A stretch of DNA of 64,000 bases from Rhabdothermincola sediminis (GCF_014805525.1 NZ_JACFSZ010000004.1:62001-126000); one strand, 5' to 3'; shown: positions 48,136 to 57,071, counted from the first letter of the stretch. The notes: a model not told the origin generated them from the letters alone. Program-made: numbers and translations.

Positions 48136-50835
48136 TCACCAGCGCGGGTCGTTCTCGAGCAGGCGGGTCAGTCCGGAAGCCAGCACCGGCTCGCTGAAGT
48201 AGAAGCCCTGGGCTGCCCCGCAGCCGAGGGCGCGTAGCCCGGCGAGCTGCTCGTCGGACTCCACACCCTCGGCGACGGTCTGCAGATCCAGCGCCCTGGC
48301 CATGTGCATGACCGCGGCGGCCACCGCTGAGCCTTCACCGTTCGCGTCGAGAGGTCCGACGAACTCCCGGTCGACCTTCACCACGTCGAAGGGGAAGCGA
48401 TGCAGGTACCCGAGTGAGGAGTAGCCGGTGCCGAAGTCGTCGATGGCCAGTTGCACCCCGAGCACCTCGAGCTGCTGGAGAACGCCTAGAGCGGCATCGG
48501 CGTCGTCGATGAGGAGGCTCTCGGTGAGCTCCAGGACGAGCTGGCCGGGGGGCCAGCGGTGGCGGGCCAGCGTCCGAGCGACCATGCTCACCAATCCCGG
48601 AGCCATGAGCTGGCGAGGGGAGAGGTTCACCGAGATCCGGAACGACTCGGTGCCGGCCCGCTCGCGCCACGTGCTGGCCGCCCGGACGGCCTCGTCGAGG
48701 ACCCAGGCGCCGATGCGGACGATCAGCCCGGTCTCTTCTGCCAGGCCGATGAACTCCGAAGGCGTGACCAAGCCCCGTTCGGGATGATCCCATCGGAGGA
48801 GTGCTTCGGCGCCGATGATCCGTCCGGTCGCCAGGTCGATCTTGGGCTGGTAGTGGACCCGGAGTTGTGCCCGCTCCACCGCGAGGCGCAGCTCACGGTC
48901 CATCCGCAGGTGCTCGGCGGCACGCCGCCGCATGCCGTCATCGAACACCTCGAGCCGGTCCCGGCCGCGGTCCTTGGCCCGGAACATCGCGGTGTCGGCC
49001 TGTTGCAGGAGCTGATGGCCGCTCATCGACCGGTCATGCCCCAGGGCGACCCCGATGCTGGTGGAGAGGAAGATCTGGTGCTCGATCGGTCCCCCGACGT
49101 CCACGCTCGTCGTGGTGGCGACCGGAACCGCAGCGAGCTCCCCGGCGTCGCCGATCCGCAGCGCGATCGTGAACGGCTCGGAGAGGGCCAGGTCGAGCCT
49201 GCTCGCGAATCGGTGGACGACCTCGATGTCCTCGACCCCCTCCATCACCACGACGAACTCGTCGCCGCCGAAGTGCCCGACCAGATCGTCTCCTCCCACC
49301 AGGGATCGGAGGCGTTCCCCGAACGCCACCAGCACCGTGTCACCCGCTTCGTGGCCCAGGCTGTCGTTGATCAGCTTGAATCGATCGAGGTCGATGAGCA
49401 CCACGGCCACCGCCCCCCGGTCGTCAGCGCGGTCGAGCGCCGCCTCGACCCGCTCGACGATGGCCCACCGGTTCGGCAGCCCGGTCAGCTGGTCGTGGCG
49501 GGCCTGATGTTCGAGGCGGCGCTGGACCCGGTCGCGCTCGAGCGCGATGGCCGTGAGGTGCGAGGCCACGCCGACCACGTCGAGCTCCCGTGGAGTGGGC
49601 TCGCGTGGGTCGGGGTTGTACACCGCGATGGTGCCGAGCACCTCGGAGTCGTCCGTGTCCAGGATCGGCCGGGACCACGCCGATCGGATGCCTGCGACGA
49701 GGAACGGGCCGGGATCGGCGGCGGTGAGCGGATGGGTTCGGACATCGGGGACGATCACGGTCTCGCGGAGGCGGATGGCCTCCCCGCAGGTGCCGGCTAC
49801 GCCTCCTGCCGCGGCAACCTCCAGGGTGTGCAACAACTCGGACGACGCGCAGGCCTGGGCATCGGCCGGAGCGGCGCGATCGAGGATGAACACCCCCGCC
49901 CGACCGCCGGTGTGGAACTCGATCATGCGGACGACCTCGTCGAGGATGTCGCGCAGGGAGGCATTGCGGGCGATCAGCTCGAGTACCCCTGCCTCATCGG
50001 ACACGAGTGCTTCCGCCAATCTCACTTCGGTGACGTTGTGGGTGGTGATCACCACCGCGTCGACCGCGGGGTCATCGAGCTTGTTCACCGCCGTGTACTC
50101 GATGAGCTCCCATCGACCGTCGCGGTGATGGGTCCGGAAGACGTCGGTGATCGGCTCGCCGGGGTGGTTCAGCGCCCAGGTGAAGAGTTCCCGCGCCGTG
50201 GTGCGGTCGTCGGGGTGGATGAGGTCGAAGCCCGATCGCCCACTCCACCACTCGGCCGGGTAGCCGAGCACGTCGGTGAACTCACCCGTTGTCTGCTTGA
50301 CCCGACCGGTGTGGTCGACCAGTGTCACCGTGTCGTTGGTGCTCTCCAGGAGCACGCGCCACTTGTGCTCCGCCTGGGCGACCGTCTCGACGGCCCGACG
50401 TTGAGCCGTGATGTCGATGGCGTACGCGACGATCGCGAGCGGGGTGCCGTCGTGAGCGGTGAGGACCGATGCCGAGCTGAGGGCATCGATCCGGGTTCCG
50501 TCCTTGCGTACCGGCCGGTATTCGACTGGGGGCACCGATTCGCCCTGGATCAGCCGGATCAGCGCTTCGGCGGCTCGTTCACGCTCCTCGGCAGGCAGGA
50601 ACGGGACCTGTCGGCCGATGATCTCGCCGGCCTTCCAGCCGAACATCTCCTCGGCCGCGGGGTTCCACGACAGGATCCGGCCTCGGAAGTCGACCGAGTA
50701 GATGGCGATGGGCGCCTCCCGCACCAGGGTCTCGTCCGGCCCTGGCATCGGGAACGGGAGCAGTTCGGGACCGCGGGCGATTCCGGTGCCCGTGCCGTTC
50801 ACCAGATCCTCGTGGTGCCCGTGATCGAGCGTCAC
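48136..50835 (-). CDS. PAS-PAS-GAF-GGDEF-EAL cyclic-di-GMP protein
   Basis: 899 residues. Two PAS domains (~35-150 and ~155-280), a GAF domain (~285-435), a GGDEF diguanylate cyclase domain with intact FGGDEFVVV, and an EAL phosphodiesterase domain with EALLRW, NLSPRQ, ELTES, DDFGTGYSSL and AEGVES, so both activities appear possible. Within the cyclase domain about 30 extra residues (IGDAGELAAVPVATTTSV and following) are inserted before the STSIGVALG strand. GTG at 50835 follows GGGGGGAGGACCGA. Soluble, so it senses cytoplasmic signals. Confidence 0.92.
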   Translation of the reverse strand: MTLDHGHHEDLVNGTGTGIARGPELLPFPMPGPDETLVREAPIAIYSVDFRGRILSWNPAAEEMFGWKAGEIIGRQVPFLPAEERERAAEALIRLIQGESVPPVEYRPVRKDGTRIDALSSASVLTAHDGTPLAIVAYAIDITAQRRAVETVAQAEHKWRVLLESTNDTVTLVDHTGRVKQTTGEFTDVLGYPAEWWSGRSGFDLIHPDDRTTARELFTWALNHPGEPITDVFRTHHRDGRWELIEYTAVNKLDDPAVDAVVITTHNVTEVRLAEALVSDEAGVLELIARNASLRDILDEVVRMIEFHTGGRAGVFILDRAAPADAQACASSELLHTLEVAAAGGVAGTCGEAIRLRETVIVPDVRTHPLTAADPGPFLVAGIRSAWSRPILDTDDSEVLGTIAVYNPDPREPTPRELDVVGVASHLTAIALERDRVQRRLEHQARHDQLTGLPNRWAIVERVEAALDRADDRGAVAVVLIDLDRFKLINDSLGHEAGDTVLVAFGERLRSLVGGDDLVGHFGGDEFVVVMEGVEDIEVVHRFASRLDLALSEPFTIALRIGDAGELAAVPVATTTSVDVGGPIEHQIFLSTSIGVALGHDRSMSGHQLLQQADTAMFRAKDRGRDRLEVFDDGMRRRAAEHLRMDRELRLAVERAQLRVHYQPKIDLATGRIIGAEALLRWDHPERGLVTPSEFIGLAEETGLIVRIGAWVLDEAVRAASTWRERAGTESFRISVNLSPRQLMAPGLVSMVARTLARHRWPPGQLVLELTESLLIDDADAALGVLQQLEVLGVQLAIDDFGTGYSSLGYLHRFPFDVVKVDREFVGPLDANGEGSAVAAAVMHMARALDLQTVAEGVESDEQLAGLRALGCGAAQGFYFSEPVLASGLTRLLENDPRW

Positions 50836-50992
50836 TCGGTCCTCCCCCCAGCGTCGGCGCCGTCGCCCCCGGCTCCCCAGCCGTCAAAATCGACGCCGGG
50901 GAGAGCGTAGACGGCGGTGCCGCGGGGAGCCAGGGCGCCCGGACGGGGTGTCGTGAGCTGGTGGACCGACTGCTACGGTACGCACCCTGTTC

Positions 50993-51065
50993 GCCCGGGT
51001 AGCTCAGTCGGCAGAGCGGCTCACTCGTAATGAGCAGGTCAAGGGTTCGATTCCCTTCCCGGGCT
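50993..51065 (+). tRNA. tRNA-Thr(CGT)
   Basis: Cloverleaf folds cleanly: acceptor 50993-50999 (GCCCGGG) with 51058-51064, D arm TAGCTCAGTCGGCAGAGC, anticodon stem GCTCA/TGAGC with loop CTCGTAA (anticodon CGT), and TpsiC arm AGGGTTCGATTCCCT. Discriminator T51065; CCA not encoded. 73 nt. From T51021 on, the 3' half and the next 16 bp are repeated downstream, marking it as an integration site. Confidence 0.95.
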
Positions 51066-51081
51066 CGTAAGGCTCTGACCA
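51021..51081 (+). repeat. attL-like copy of 61-bp tRNA-Thr 3'-end repeat
   Basis: Identical, apart from one base (G51061 versus A52144), to 52104-52164. It spans the anticodon loop, the 3' half of the tRNA and 16 bp beyond. Integrases that use tRNA 3' ends leave exactly this kind of flanking repeat. Confidence 0.8.
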
Positions 51082-51304
51082 GGGGAAACGGCCCTGGCAG
51101 TGCAGGAGCGATGTGAGCACAACGCTCCGACACCGGAGAAGGTCGACTACTACGCCCACATCGACGAGGGCGACAAGGGCTGCTGCCTCTGCGCCCAGTG
51201 CCCTTCGTCCTACCCCCCGAGTAGCAGGTACGCTCAACCGGGTCGAACGGCCGTTCTGGTGGGTTGTGTGGTGCCTCAGGCGGTCGTACATTGCGCATCA
51301 ATCC

Positions 51305-51347
51305 TCCCCACCTTTTGGGCTTCGCGCCTGGAATGGTGGGGATTTTT
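51305..51347 (+). terminator. Long hairpin plus T5 just before the NYN gene
   Basis: TCCCCACC (51305-51312) pairs with GGTGGGGA (51335-51342), and the interior TTTTGGGC can pair, using G-U pairs, with GCCTGGAA around TTCGC, making a ~16-bp stem followed by TTTTT (51343-51347). It is a canonical intrinsic terminator 17 bp before the NYN start codon, so it could attenuate that gene or end tRNA-strand transcription. Confidence 0.6.
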
Positions 51348-51364
51348 CATGCGGGAGTCAGGCA

Positions 51365-52018
51365 GTGCCGGACCGGCTCAGGGTGTTCATCGACTACCAG
51401 AACGCGTACATGCGGGCACGCGAGGTGTTCGGCAACGAGTCGACCAAGTACGACTTCACGTTCGGGCAGATCTACCCGCGTCGACTGGGGGTCCTGCTCC
51501 GGCAACGAGCTGAAGAGGCCGGGAAGCCCCGCACGCTCGATCAGGTACGCGTGTACCGCGGGGAGTCCGACGCGCAGCGCAACCCGACTGGGCAAGCGGC
51601 CTGTCAGCGCCAGCTCCGGTTCTGGTCAGCCCAACAGAGCGTCGAGGTGTTCACTCGCCCGCTCAACTACCGGCCGACGCGCTGGGAGAACGACAAGCCC
51701 GTGGAATGGGAGGTCCGCGAGAAGGGCATCGACGTGATGCTCGCGGTGGACATGGTCATGGGCGCGACCCGCGACGAGTACGACGTAGCCATCCTGATGT
51801 CAGCCGACACCGACCTGCTCCCGGCCGCTGAGGCCGTGATCGACACCGGGAAGTGGATCGAGTTCGCCGCGTGGCGGCCCGATGTGGGCTACGCCTCGCA
51901 CCTCCGGATCGCCGGCCGCCGGACCTGGTGCCATCACCTCCGGCGCAAGGACTTCGAGATGGTCGCTGACCCGACCGACTACACCAAGCCCGTGCCCGGA
52001 CCGCCGCCGACGACCTGA
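51365..52018 (+). CDS. NYN-domain (PIN-like) nuclease
   Basis: 217 residues. Metal-binding acidic positions of the NYN/LabA fold are visible: Asp10 and Asn13 in FIDYQNAYM, Asp123 and Asp129 in GIDVMLAVDM, and Asp148/Asp150 in LMSADTDLLPA. Such proteins cut RNA and occur in phage, islands and defence loci. GTG at 51365 with GGGAG upstream; the frame extends 84 codons earlier through the hairpin and is rejected there. It is the only clear gene between the two tRNA-end repeats. Other sequence in the island (51082-51300, 52019-52103) shows no supported gene or integrase. Confidence 0.8.
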   Translation: MPDRLRVFIDYQNAYMRAREVFGNESTKYDFTFGQIYPRRLGVLLRQRAEEAGKPRTLDQVRVYRGESDAQRNPTGQAACQRQLRFWSAQQSVEVFTRPLNYRPTRWENDKPVEWEVREKGIDVMLAVDMVMGATRDEYDVAILMSADTDLLPAAEAVIDTGKWIEFAAWRPDVGYASHLRIAGRRTWCHHLRRKDFEMVADPTDYTKPVPGPPPTT

Positions 52019-52103
52019 CGGTCGACGACAGCGGATAACACCCACGCACAACGCTCGCCGCCGACCTGCGCTTCCGCAGGTGAGCACAGCGTTCAGGCCC
52101 GTA

Positions 52104-52164
52104 TCACTCGTAATGAGCAGGTCAAGGGTTCGATTCCCTTCCCAGGCTCGTAAGGCTCTGACCA
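52104..52164 (+). repeat. attR-like copy of tRNA-Thr 3'-end repeat
   Basis: Second copy of the 61-bp repeat, 1083 bp from the first. It lacks the 5' half of the tRNA and one acceptor pair is broken (A52144), so it is not a working tRNA. With the first copy it bounds a 1.1-kb segment. Confidence 0.8.
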
Positions 52165-52193
52165 TGCCACGCAGAAACCGGGACCGGGTCTCA

Positions 52194-53426
52194 TCACCCA
52201 CCGGCCTCGCCGGCGTGACCGGGCTCGATGCGACGCGGCACGAGGTAGCGGCCCACCAGCGGCAGGCGCACGAAGCCTTGGACCGCTCCGAACAGCACCG
52301 CGACCTGTGGCAGCGAGCGCTGGTCCTCGTAGACGATCACCCGCGGCACCCAGTCGGGCCGGAAGCGTCGGTTGAAGTCACGCAGCGACTTGACCTGGAA
52401 GAAGGGGTTCAGCGCGGAGACGAGGACACGCGCCACGCGCTGGCGGAGGGTGAATCGCACGTCGGATCCGAACAGGCGCCCCGCGAAGGCGAAGTTCATC
52501 GACAGGACCCGCTCCCCGCGATCGCGAAATGCGAACGCGGTGTTGGCAACGAGGAACTCGGTCATCCCGTTCCGTGTATCCGGATCGCGCCGCATCAGGT
52601 CCAGGGTGCGCCCCACGATCGGCACCGTCCCGCCGGGTTCCGGTTCGCCGTACACCGGCACCGCCCGCAGGAACCCCCCGACGCTCGCGTCGGCGCGGTG
52701 GTGCGAGATCGCGAGAAGGTACTGCTGCTCCTTGCCCTCGACGTCCTGGCCGAGCGCCATCGTGAACCCACGCTCGGGCGCCTTGCCCCGCCACCGCTCG
52801 CTGACGGCGTTGCAGGCCGCGACGGTCGCCGCACCGACCTCCGACTCGGCGACGAGCTCGAAGTCGTAGGTGCGGGCGACCCGGCCGACCGATTGCCGCA
52901 CGCTCTTGTTGCGCTTGCCTCCGAGCGTGAACCTCGTGCAGTCGATGACGGCCTCGTCGCCGAGGTAGAGCGATCGCAGGCCCCGGCGCTCGTAGCGCGC
53001 GACCTGATCCTGCCGGACCGTCAGGAACGCGACGCCCCAACCGTGCCGGACGCACATGTCGAGGAACTCGTCGATGACCAGATCGATCGACGGCGCTGCA
53101 CCGACCGGGTCTCCCGAGGCCAGCGCGTAGCGCGCGAGGTATGCGTAGACGATCATCGCGTCACCGTCGGACGAGAAGAAGTAGCTCTTGTCATGGCGGA
53201 GCGCGAAGTAGGCCAGCGTGTCCGTGCCGTACCGGTGGACGAGTCGCTTCGCGGCGACCCAGTCGGCCTCGGTCCGCGGCGTCGCTACGATCGGCCGGAA
53301 GATCAGCACCAGGGTGGTCACCAGGCCGATCGAACCGAGCGCGACGAGCGACATCGGGAACGCGACCCCGAAGAACCCCGGCTGGTACGTGTACTCCCCC
53401 TCGACGCCGATCAGGCCTTCGAGCAC
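52194..53426 (-). CDS. MprF-like DUF2156 domain protein (lysyl-phosphatidylglycerol synthase half)
   Basis: About 410 residues. The C-terminal ~330 residues match the soluble aminoacyl-transfer (DUF2156) domain of MprF, which attaches an amino acid to phosphatidylglycerol (LALRHDKSYFFSSDGDAMIV, FTLGGKRNKSVRQSVGRV, GFTMALGQ, FLRAVPVY, MTEFLVANTAFAF). Only one membrane helix (FFGVAFPMSLVALGSIGLVT) precedes it, preceded by GEYTYQP, which looks like the end of the usual multi-helix flippase part; the rest is missing. GTG at 53426 is the best start, the frame running on to 53582 without membrane helices. Flanked by tRNA-end repeats, it may be a truncated import. Confidence 0.7.
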   Translation of the reverse strand: MLEGLIGVEGEYTYQPGFFGVAFPMSLVALGSIGLVTTLVLIFRPIVATPRTEADWVAAKRLVHRYGTDTLAYFALRHDKSYFFSSDGDAMIVYAYLARYALASGDPVGAAPSIDLVIDEFLDMCVRHGWGVAFLTVRQDQVARYERRGLRSLYLGDEAVIDCTRFTLGGKRNKSVRQSVGRVARTYDFELVAESEVGAATVAACNAVSERWRGKAPERGFTMALGQDVEGKEQQYLLAISHHRADASVGGFLRAVPVYGEPEPGGTVPIVGRTLDLMRRDPDTRNGMTEFLVANTAFAFRDRGERVLSMNFAFAGRLFGSDVRFTLRQRVARVLVSALNPFFQVKSLRDFNRRFRPDWVPRVIVYEDQRSLPQVAVLFGAVQGFVRLPLVGRYLVPRRIEPGHAGEAGG

Positions 53427-53647
53427 GCCGTCGCCGCGGTGACCGCCGTGACGCGTCGCGGCGACCGGACCGTCACCCGGGGGCAAAATGGTTCGGCAGC
53501 AGCGGTTCCCATCGTTCAGACCGGTCAGCCCAGCAGGTCCTCGGTGTTCTCCCTCGCGGCGAGCAGGGGCCGAGTCGGTCACGGGTCACGGACGGCGACG
53601 ATACCGGCGCGGCGGTCGCCAGCTGGTCCAGCCGACGACGGTCAGGA

Positions 53648-53679
53648 AGGTCGAGGGTTCGACTTCCCGTCCCGGGCTC
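53648..53679 (+). repeat. Degenerate tRNA-Thr 3'-end remnant
   Basis: The 32 bp read AGGTCGAGGGTTCGACTTCC then CGTCCCGGGCTC, clearly related to the T arm and acceptor 3' strand of the tRNA at 50993 but with several changes and no 5' half. A third copy of the tRNA end, it closes a second segment (52165-53647) beside the first island. Confidence 0.55.
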
Positions 53680-53696
53680 CGCGGCGGGCTCGTCGA

Positions 53697-55766
53697 TCAG
53701 CCACGGTCGAGCGCCTCGATGATCTCGGAGGCTGCACCTCTCGACCAGCCGGGGGGTGTTCGCAGGAAGAGCCGGTCCAGCTCTGGCGTGGGCGAGGTGG
53801 TGAGAAGGCCCTCGACGGTGGCGTCATCGGCTCCGGCCGCCCGGAGCTCGGGCATGGCTCGCTGGATGCTACGGCGTACCCATTGGCAGTCGAGCGGGTG
53901 GGTGGCTCCGGCGGCGCATCGCTCCGTGGTCGCCGCGACCAGCGAAGGGGCCTCCTCGACCCGTCGGGCGAGCGCGGCGGTGAGGTCGATCTCCTGGCGA
54001 TACCCGGGATCGGAGGACGATCGCACGTAGGAGCGGCCTCGTGCCCGGTCACCGCAGAGCGGGTCGGTCGTGGGGTCGGGCGGGTCGCCAGCGAGGCGGG
54101 CCAACCGGTACCGCGTGCCGAACGGCGCAGAGGTGACCCAGTCGTCGTGGATGTAGCAGGACCAGATCCCGTGCACCTCCACCACATCGGGCACCTGGAC
54201 CTGCAGGAGGTAGTCGTCGAGGAGATCCGGGCGCGTGCGGCGGATCTCCGCGGCCACCGGGTCCCCGAGGAAGCCGAGGTCGACGAGGACAGCCGCCTTC
54301 TCGAACGAGAGCTTGCCGATGTCAGGTGCGGCGACGATCGTCCTCGGGAGCCCGGTGTCGTGCGCATGCTCGGCAGCGAGATCGAGCACCGCCCGGTGGT
54401 CCTCCACCGCACAGCACAGCTCGGCGTCCCCGGACCGCCAGGCCATCACCCCGACCGCCACCAGTCCGCCGCAGGCCAGCACCGTCGCCGCCCCGGCTGC
54501 TCGCCGAGCTCCCGCTTCCCACTCGGTGCGGAGTCTCGACGCGTTCGGAGGTGTGAGGAGCCACAGGGCCACGACCCCCGCACCCGAGGCCAGCAGGATC
54601 AGGCTCTGCCCTCCGATCCGGGGAGGATCGAGGCGGGCGGGACCGAGCACGAGCTCTTGGGCCATGGGCGCCATTCCCACCAGGAGGATCACGGCCCAGC
54701 TGAGCAGGCCCCCTGCCCGCAGGGCCCATCCGGCCGCCGCGAGCATCAGCAGACCGGCCAAGGCGATGACGAGCCGTGTGGGCACGTCGTCGAGGATCAG
54801 GCCGTCGGGGTCCGATGCGGCGACCAGGGCGATCGTGAGGAAGGCCATGCCCGCGAGCGAGGTCGCCACCAGCAAGCCGGCTTCTCGGCGCCATCGCCAG
54901 CCGACGCCCGCGAGCAGCGCGGCCACGGCACCGAGCGCCAGGAGACCGGTCAGCGACACCGAGGTCTTGCCCTGCACGATCGCCGAGTTCGGCAGGAGCG
55001 TGCCGAACGTGGCCGACCTCCAACCGTGGACGAGCGCCCAGATCGCGATCGCGATCCCGGCGACCCGGGCCGCCACGGCGGGCCGGTCGCGCCACAGCAG
55101 GTACGTGGTTGCAGCCAGCGCAGGCAGCAGGAACACGGCGAGCTCGGTGCGGGTGATGCCCGTGAGACCGAAGAGGATCCCTGCCGCGTAGCCGCGATGG
55201 GAGCGCTCACGGAGCACCCCGAGCGTGGTGGCCATCACGCCGAGCAGCAACGGCACCGTGATGCTGTTCTCCATCCCCGATCCGAACCACCCGAGCGCCA
55301 CCCAGGTGCTCAGCCCCACGACTGCAACCGCGGTTCCGGCGACGAGGCGCGCCCGGGTCGGAGCGCCGGGCACGGCATGGTGCAGGAGGCGGGACACGAA
55401 GTAGCCGCAGAGGGCGAATCCGGCGAGCACCTGCACGTCGAGGAAGGTGTCCCAGCCCGAGCCACCCAGCCGGTAGTACAGCGCGGCGACGAAGAACTGC
55501 AGGGGCGCGGAGTAACCCTCGACCCGCTCGCCCGCCGCCGAGACCGACGGGACCCCGAGCTCCACCCAGCCCCGGGCATGCGACAGGGTGATGACCGCGT
55601 CGTCCCGCCACCGCCAGAGGGTCGGGTCGCGCAGGCCGAGCAGGAGGATGCCCACCGCGACCCACCCCAGCGCGCCCACCACGTCGATCGAGCGAGCATG
55701 GAGCAGGCCAGCACTCTGCCGCAGCCGACGAGCAGGATGAGGGTGGCGTCCCTGAGGAGGCTCCAT
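53697..55766 (-). CDS. Multi-pass membrane protein, glycosyltransferase (GT-C)-like
   Basis: 689 residues with about ten to twelve membrane helices between residues ~25 and ~450, then a ~230-residue extracytoplasmic C-terminal domain. The first loop after helix 1 has DDAVITLSHARGWVELGVPS, matching the DD/DE acidic motif of GT-C enzymes such as those that use polyprenyl-linked sugars. The later GWFGSGMENSITVPLLLG and GRTELAVF-type region (GLTGITRTELAVF) also fit. ATG at 55766 chosen as it follows AGGAGG; the longer frame starts in sigR's promoter region. Likely acts in envelope glycan or arabinan-type modification. Confidence 0.75.
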   Translation of the reverse strand: MEPPQGRHPHPARRLRQSAGLLHARSIDVVGALGWVAVGILLLGLRDPTLWRWRDDAVITLSHARGWVELGVPSVSAAGERVEGYSAPLQFFVAALYYRLGGSGWDTFLDVQVLAGFALCGYFVSRLLHHAVPGAPTRARLVAGTAVAVVGLSTWVALGWFGSGMENSITVPLLLGVMATTLGVLRERSHRGYAAGILFGLTGITRTELAVFLLPALAATTYLLWRDRPAVAARVAGIAIAIWALVHGWRSATFGTLLPNSAIVQGKTSVSLTGLLALGAVAALLAGVGWRWRREAGLLVATSLAGMAFLTIALVAASDPDGLILDDVPTRLVIALAGLLMLAAAGWALRAGGLLSWAVILLVGMAPMAQELVLGPARLDPPRIGGQSLILLASGAGVVALWLLTPPNASRLRTEWEAGARRAAGAATVLACGGLVAVGVMAWRSGDAELCCAVEDHRAVLDLAAEHAHDTGLPRTIVAAPDIGKLSFEKAAVLVDLGFLGDPVAAEIRRTRPDLLDDYLLQVQVPDVVEVHGIWSCYIHDDWVTSAPFGTRYRLARLAGDPPDPTTDPLCGDRARGRSYVRSSSDPGYRQEIDLTAALARRVEEAPSLVAATTERCAAGATHPLDCQWVRRSIQRAMPELRAAGADDATVEGLLTTSPTPELDRLFLRTPPGWSRGAASEIIEALDRG

Positions 55767-55913
55767 GTCGGGTCGAACGTATCGTGCCGCCCGCGGCCCG
55801 TGAGGGTGAGGGGGTCGGGATGGGGTGGCTCCCGATCGAGCCTCGAGTTCCTGCTCAAGGATGCGTCGGGATCTGCCGATACCCGGGATGTCCCAACCCG
55901 ATAGTGCACACAC

Positions 55914-55942
55914 CGGAACCCCGGCCCCGTGCCGGGGTTCCG
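55914..55942. promoter_or_regulatory. Perfect inverted repeat in the sigR upstream region with SigR-like promoter spacing
   Basis: A 12-bp stem (55914-55925 with 55931-55942) around CCCGT. It also contains GGAAC (55915-55919) and GTT (55937-55939) 17 bp apart, close to the SigR promoter (GGAAT-N18-GTT), hinting at autoregulation. A TAGGGT box (55959-55964) seven bases before the ATG may give a second, leaderless transcript. Confidence 0.5.
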
Positions 55943-55971
55943 TCATCCCGACGGCGGGTAGGGTGGCATCG

Positions 55972-56601
55972 ATGGCCGATCAGGCGAGGTTCGCGGAGCA
56001 GGCGATGGCGTACATGCCCTCGCTCTATGCCGCCGCCCTGCGCATGACCCGCAATCCTGCTGATGCCGAGGATCTGGTGCAGGAGACCTACCTCAAGGCC
56101 TACCGGGGTTTCAGCGGGTTCCAGGAGGGCACCAACCTCAAGGCCTGGTTGTACCGGATCCTCACGAACACCTACATCAACCTGTACCGGGCCAGGAAGC
56201 GCCGGCCCGACGAGCAGGAGCTCGACGAGGCTGAAGACCTCTACCTCTACCGCCGCCTCGGCGGTCTCGAAGCAGCCCAGGTCGGTCGCAGCGCCGAGGA
56301 CGAGCTGATGGACTGGTTCACCGACGCGGAGGTGAAGGACGCCATCGAGTCCCTACCGGAGCAGTTCCGCATGGCGGTCCTGCTCGCCGATGTGGAGGGC
56401 TTCTCCTACAAGGAGATCGCCGAGATCCTCGACATCCCGATCGGCACGGTGATGAGCAGGCTGCATCGGGGAAGAAGGGCGCTGCAGAAGAAGTTGTACG
56501 AGTACGCGACGGGGCGAGGGCTGGCACCCCGGGACGCCAGTGACGAAGCGGTCGGGGAACAGGAGCCGGTGAGGACAGGTGACCGGGTGAGCGATGGGTG
56601 A
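55972..56601 (+). CDS. sigR: SigR/SigH-family ECF sigma factor
   Basis: 209-residue ECF sigma factor of the thiol-oxidative-stress group. Region 2 reads [44 protein letters not shown], and region 4 is [20 protein letters not shown] followed by [21 protein letters not shown] at 55972 is seven bases after TAGGGT. The anti-sigma gene overlaps its 3' end by eight bases, the standard sigR-rsrA layout that controls thioredoxin and mycothiol genes. Confidence 0.93.
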   Translation: MADQARFAEQAMAYMPSLYAAALRMTRNPADAEDLVQETYLKAYRGFSGFQEGTNLKAWLYRILTNTYINLYRARKRRPDEQELDEAEDLYLYRRLGGLEAAQVGRSAEDELMDWFTDAEVKDAIESLPEQFRMAVLLADVEGFSYKEIAEILDIPIGTVMSRLHRGRRALQKKLYEYATGRGLAPRDASDEAVGEQEPVRTGDRVSDG

Positions 56602-56860
56602 CCACCACCGAACGGACTGCAACGAGGCGCTCCGGGAGCTCTACGTCTTCCTCGACGGTGAGCTGACCGAGGAGCGCCGGTCGGTCATCGCCCGCCACCT
56701 GGACGACTGCAACCCGTGCCTCGAGGTGTTCGACTTCGAGGCCGAGCTGCGCCTGGTGATACAGCAAAAGTGCCGGGAAAAGGTGCCCCCCGAGCTCCGC
56801 CAGCGCATCGAGGAGACGTTGCGATCCCTCTCGACCGCACCCGATCAGCCACCCCGATGA
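56594..56860 (+). CDS. rsrA: RsrA-like zinc anti-sigma factor
   Basis: 88 residues with the redox zinc motif HLDDCNPC (H-x3-C-x2-C) and an N-terminal Cys ([18 protein letters not shown]) completing the ZAS site. Disulfide formation would release SigR. Ends in a short helix and Pro-rich tail. Stop overlap and family pairing make the assignment firm. Confidence 0.92.
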   Translation: MGDHHRTDCNEALRELYVFLDGELTEERRSVIARHLDDCNPCLEVFDFEAELRLVIQQKCREKVPPELRQRIEETLRSLSTAPDQPPR

Positions 56861-56932
56861 TCACCGGCCACGCCGGGTCGGGGTGGGCCGGCGGAATGTG
56901 TCGCGGCGGACGTTGCCCGTATGATCGTCCGC

Positions 56933-57067
56933 ATGGATCCCGTCTTGGCCGTCGTGTGGCACTTCTGGATCGCCGTTGCGCTCACCGCGGGCGCGATCGG
57001 GCTCGTGCTCGCCATCGGCATCATGTACCTCAAGAAGGTCGAGATGCCGCGCTACCCGCGGGATTGA
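56933..57067 (+). CDS. 44-residue membrane protein
   Basis: Starts at ATG 56933, seven bases after TATGAT (56920-56925), which itself contains an earlier ATG. The product has one hydrophobic helix (VVWHFWIAVALTAGAIGLVL) and ends KKVEMPRYPRD. Ends four bases before the DUF2342 gene, so probably in one operon. No family recognised. Confidence 0.6.
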   Translation: MDPVLAVVWHFWIAVALTAGAIGLVLAIGIMYLKKVEMPRYPRD

Positions 57068-57071
57068 CCTG

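Noticed and set aside
50836-50940. Possible coding end overlapping the GTG start of the GGDEF-EAL gene
   Set aside because: The frame ends with a GTGA overlap but has no start codon before an upstream stop and no recognisable sequence; left unannotated.
53648-53679. Possible second functional tRNA
   Set aside because: Only the T arm and 3' acceptor strand are present; D and anticodon arms are missing.
51882-55904. Open frame of 1340 codons on the plus strand
   Set aside because: It is antisense to the MprF-like and membrane glycosyltransferase genes, is rich in Arg/Gly/His/Asp low-complexity sequence and shows no domain; a shadow frame of high-GC DNA.
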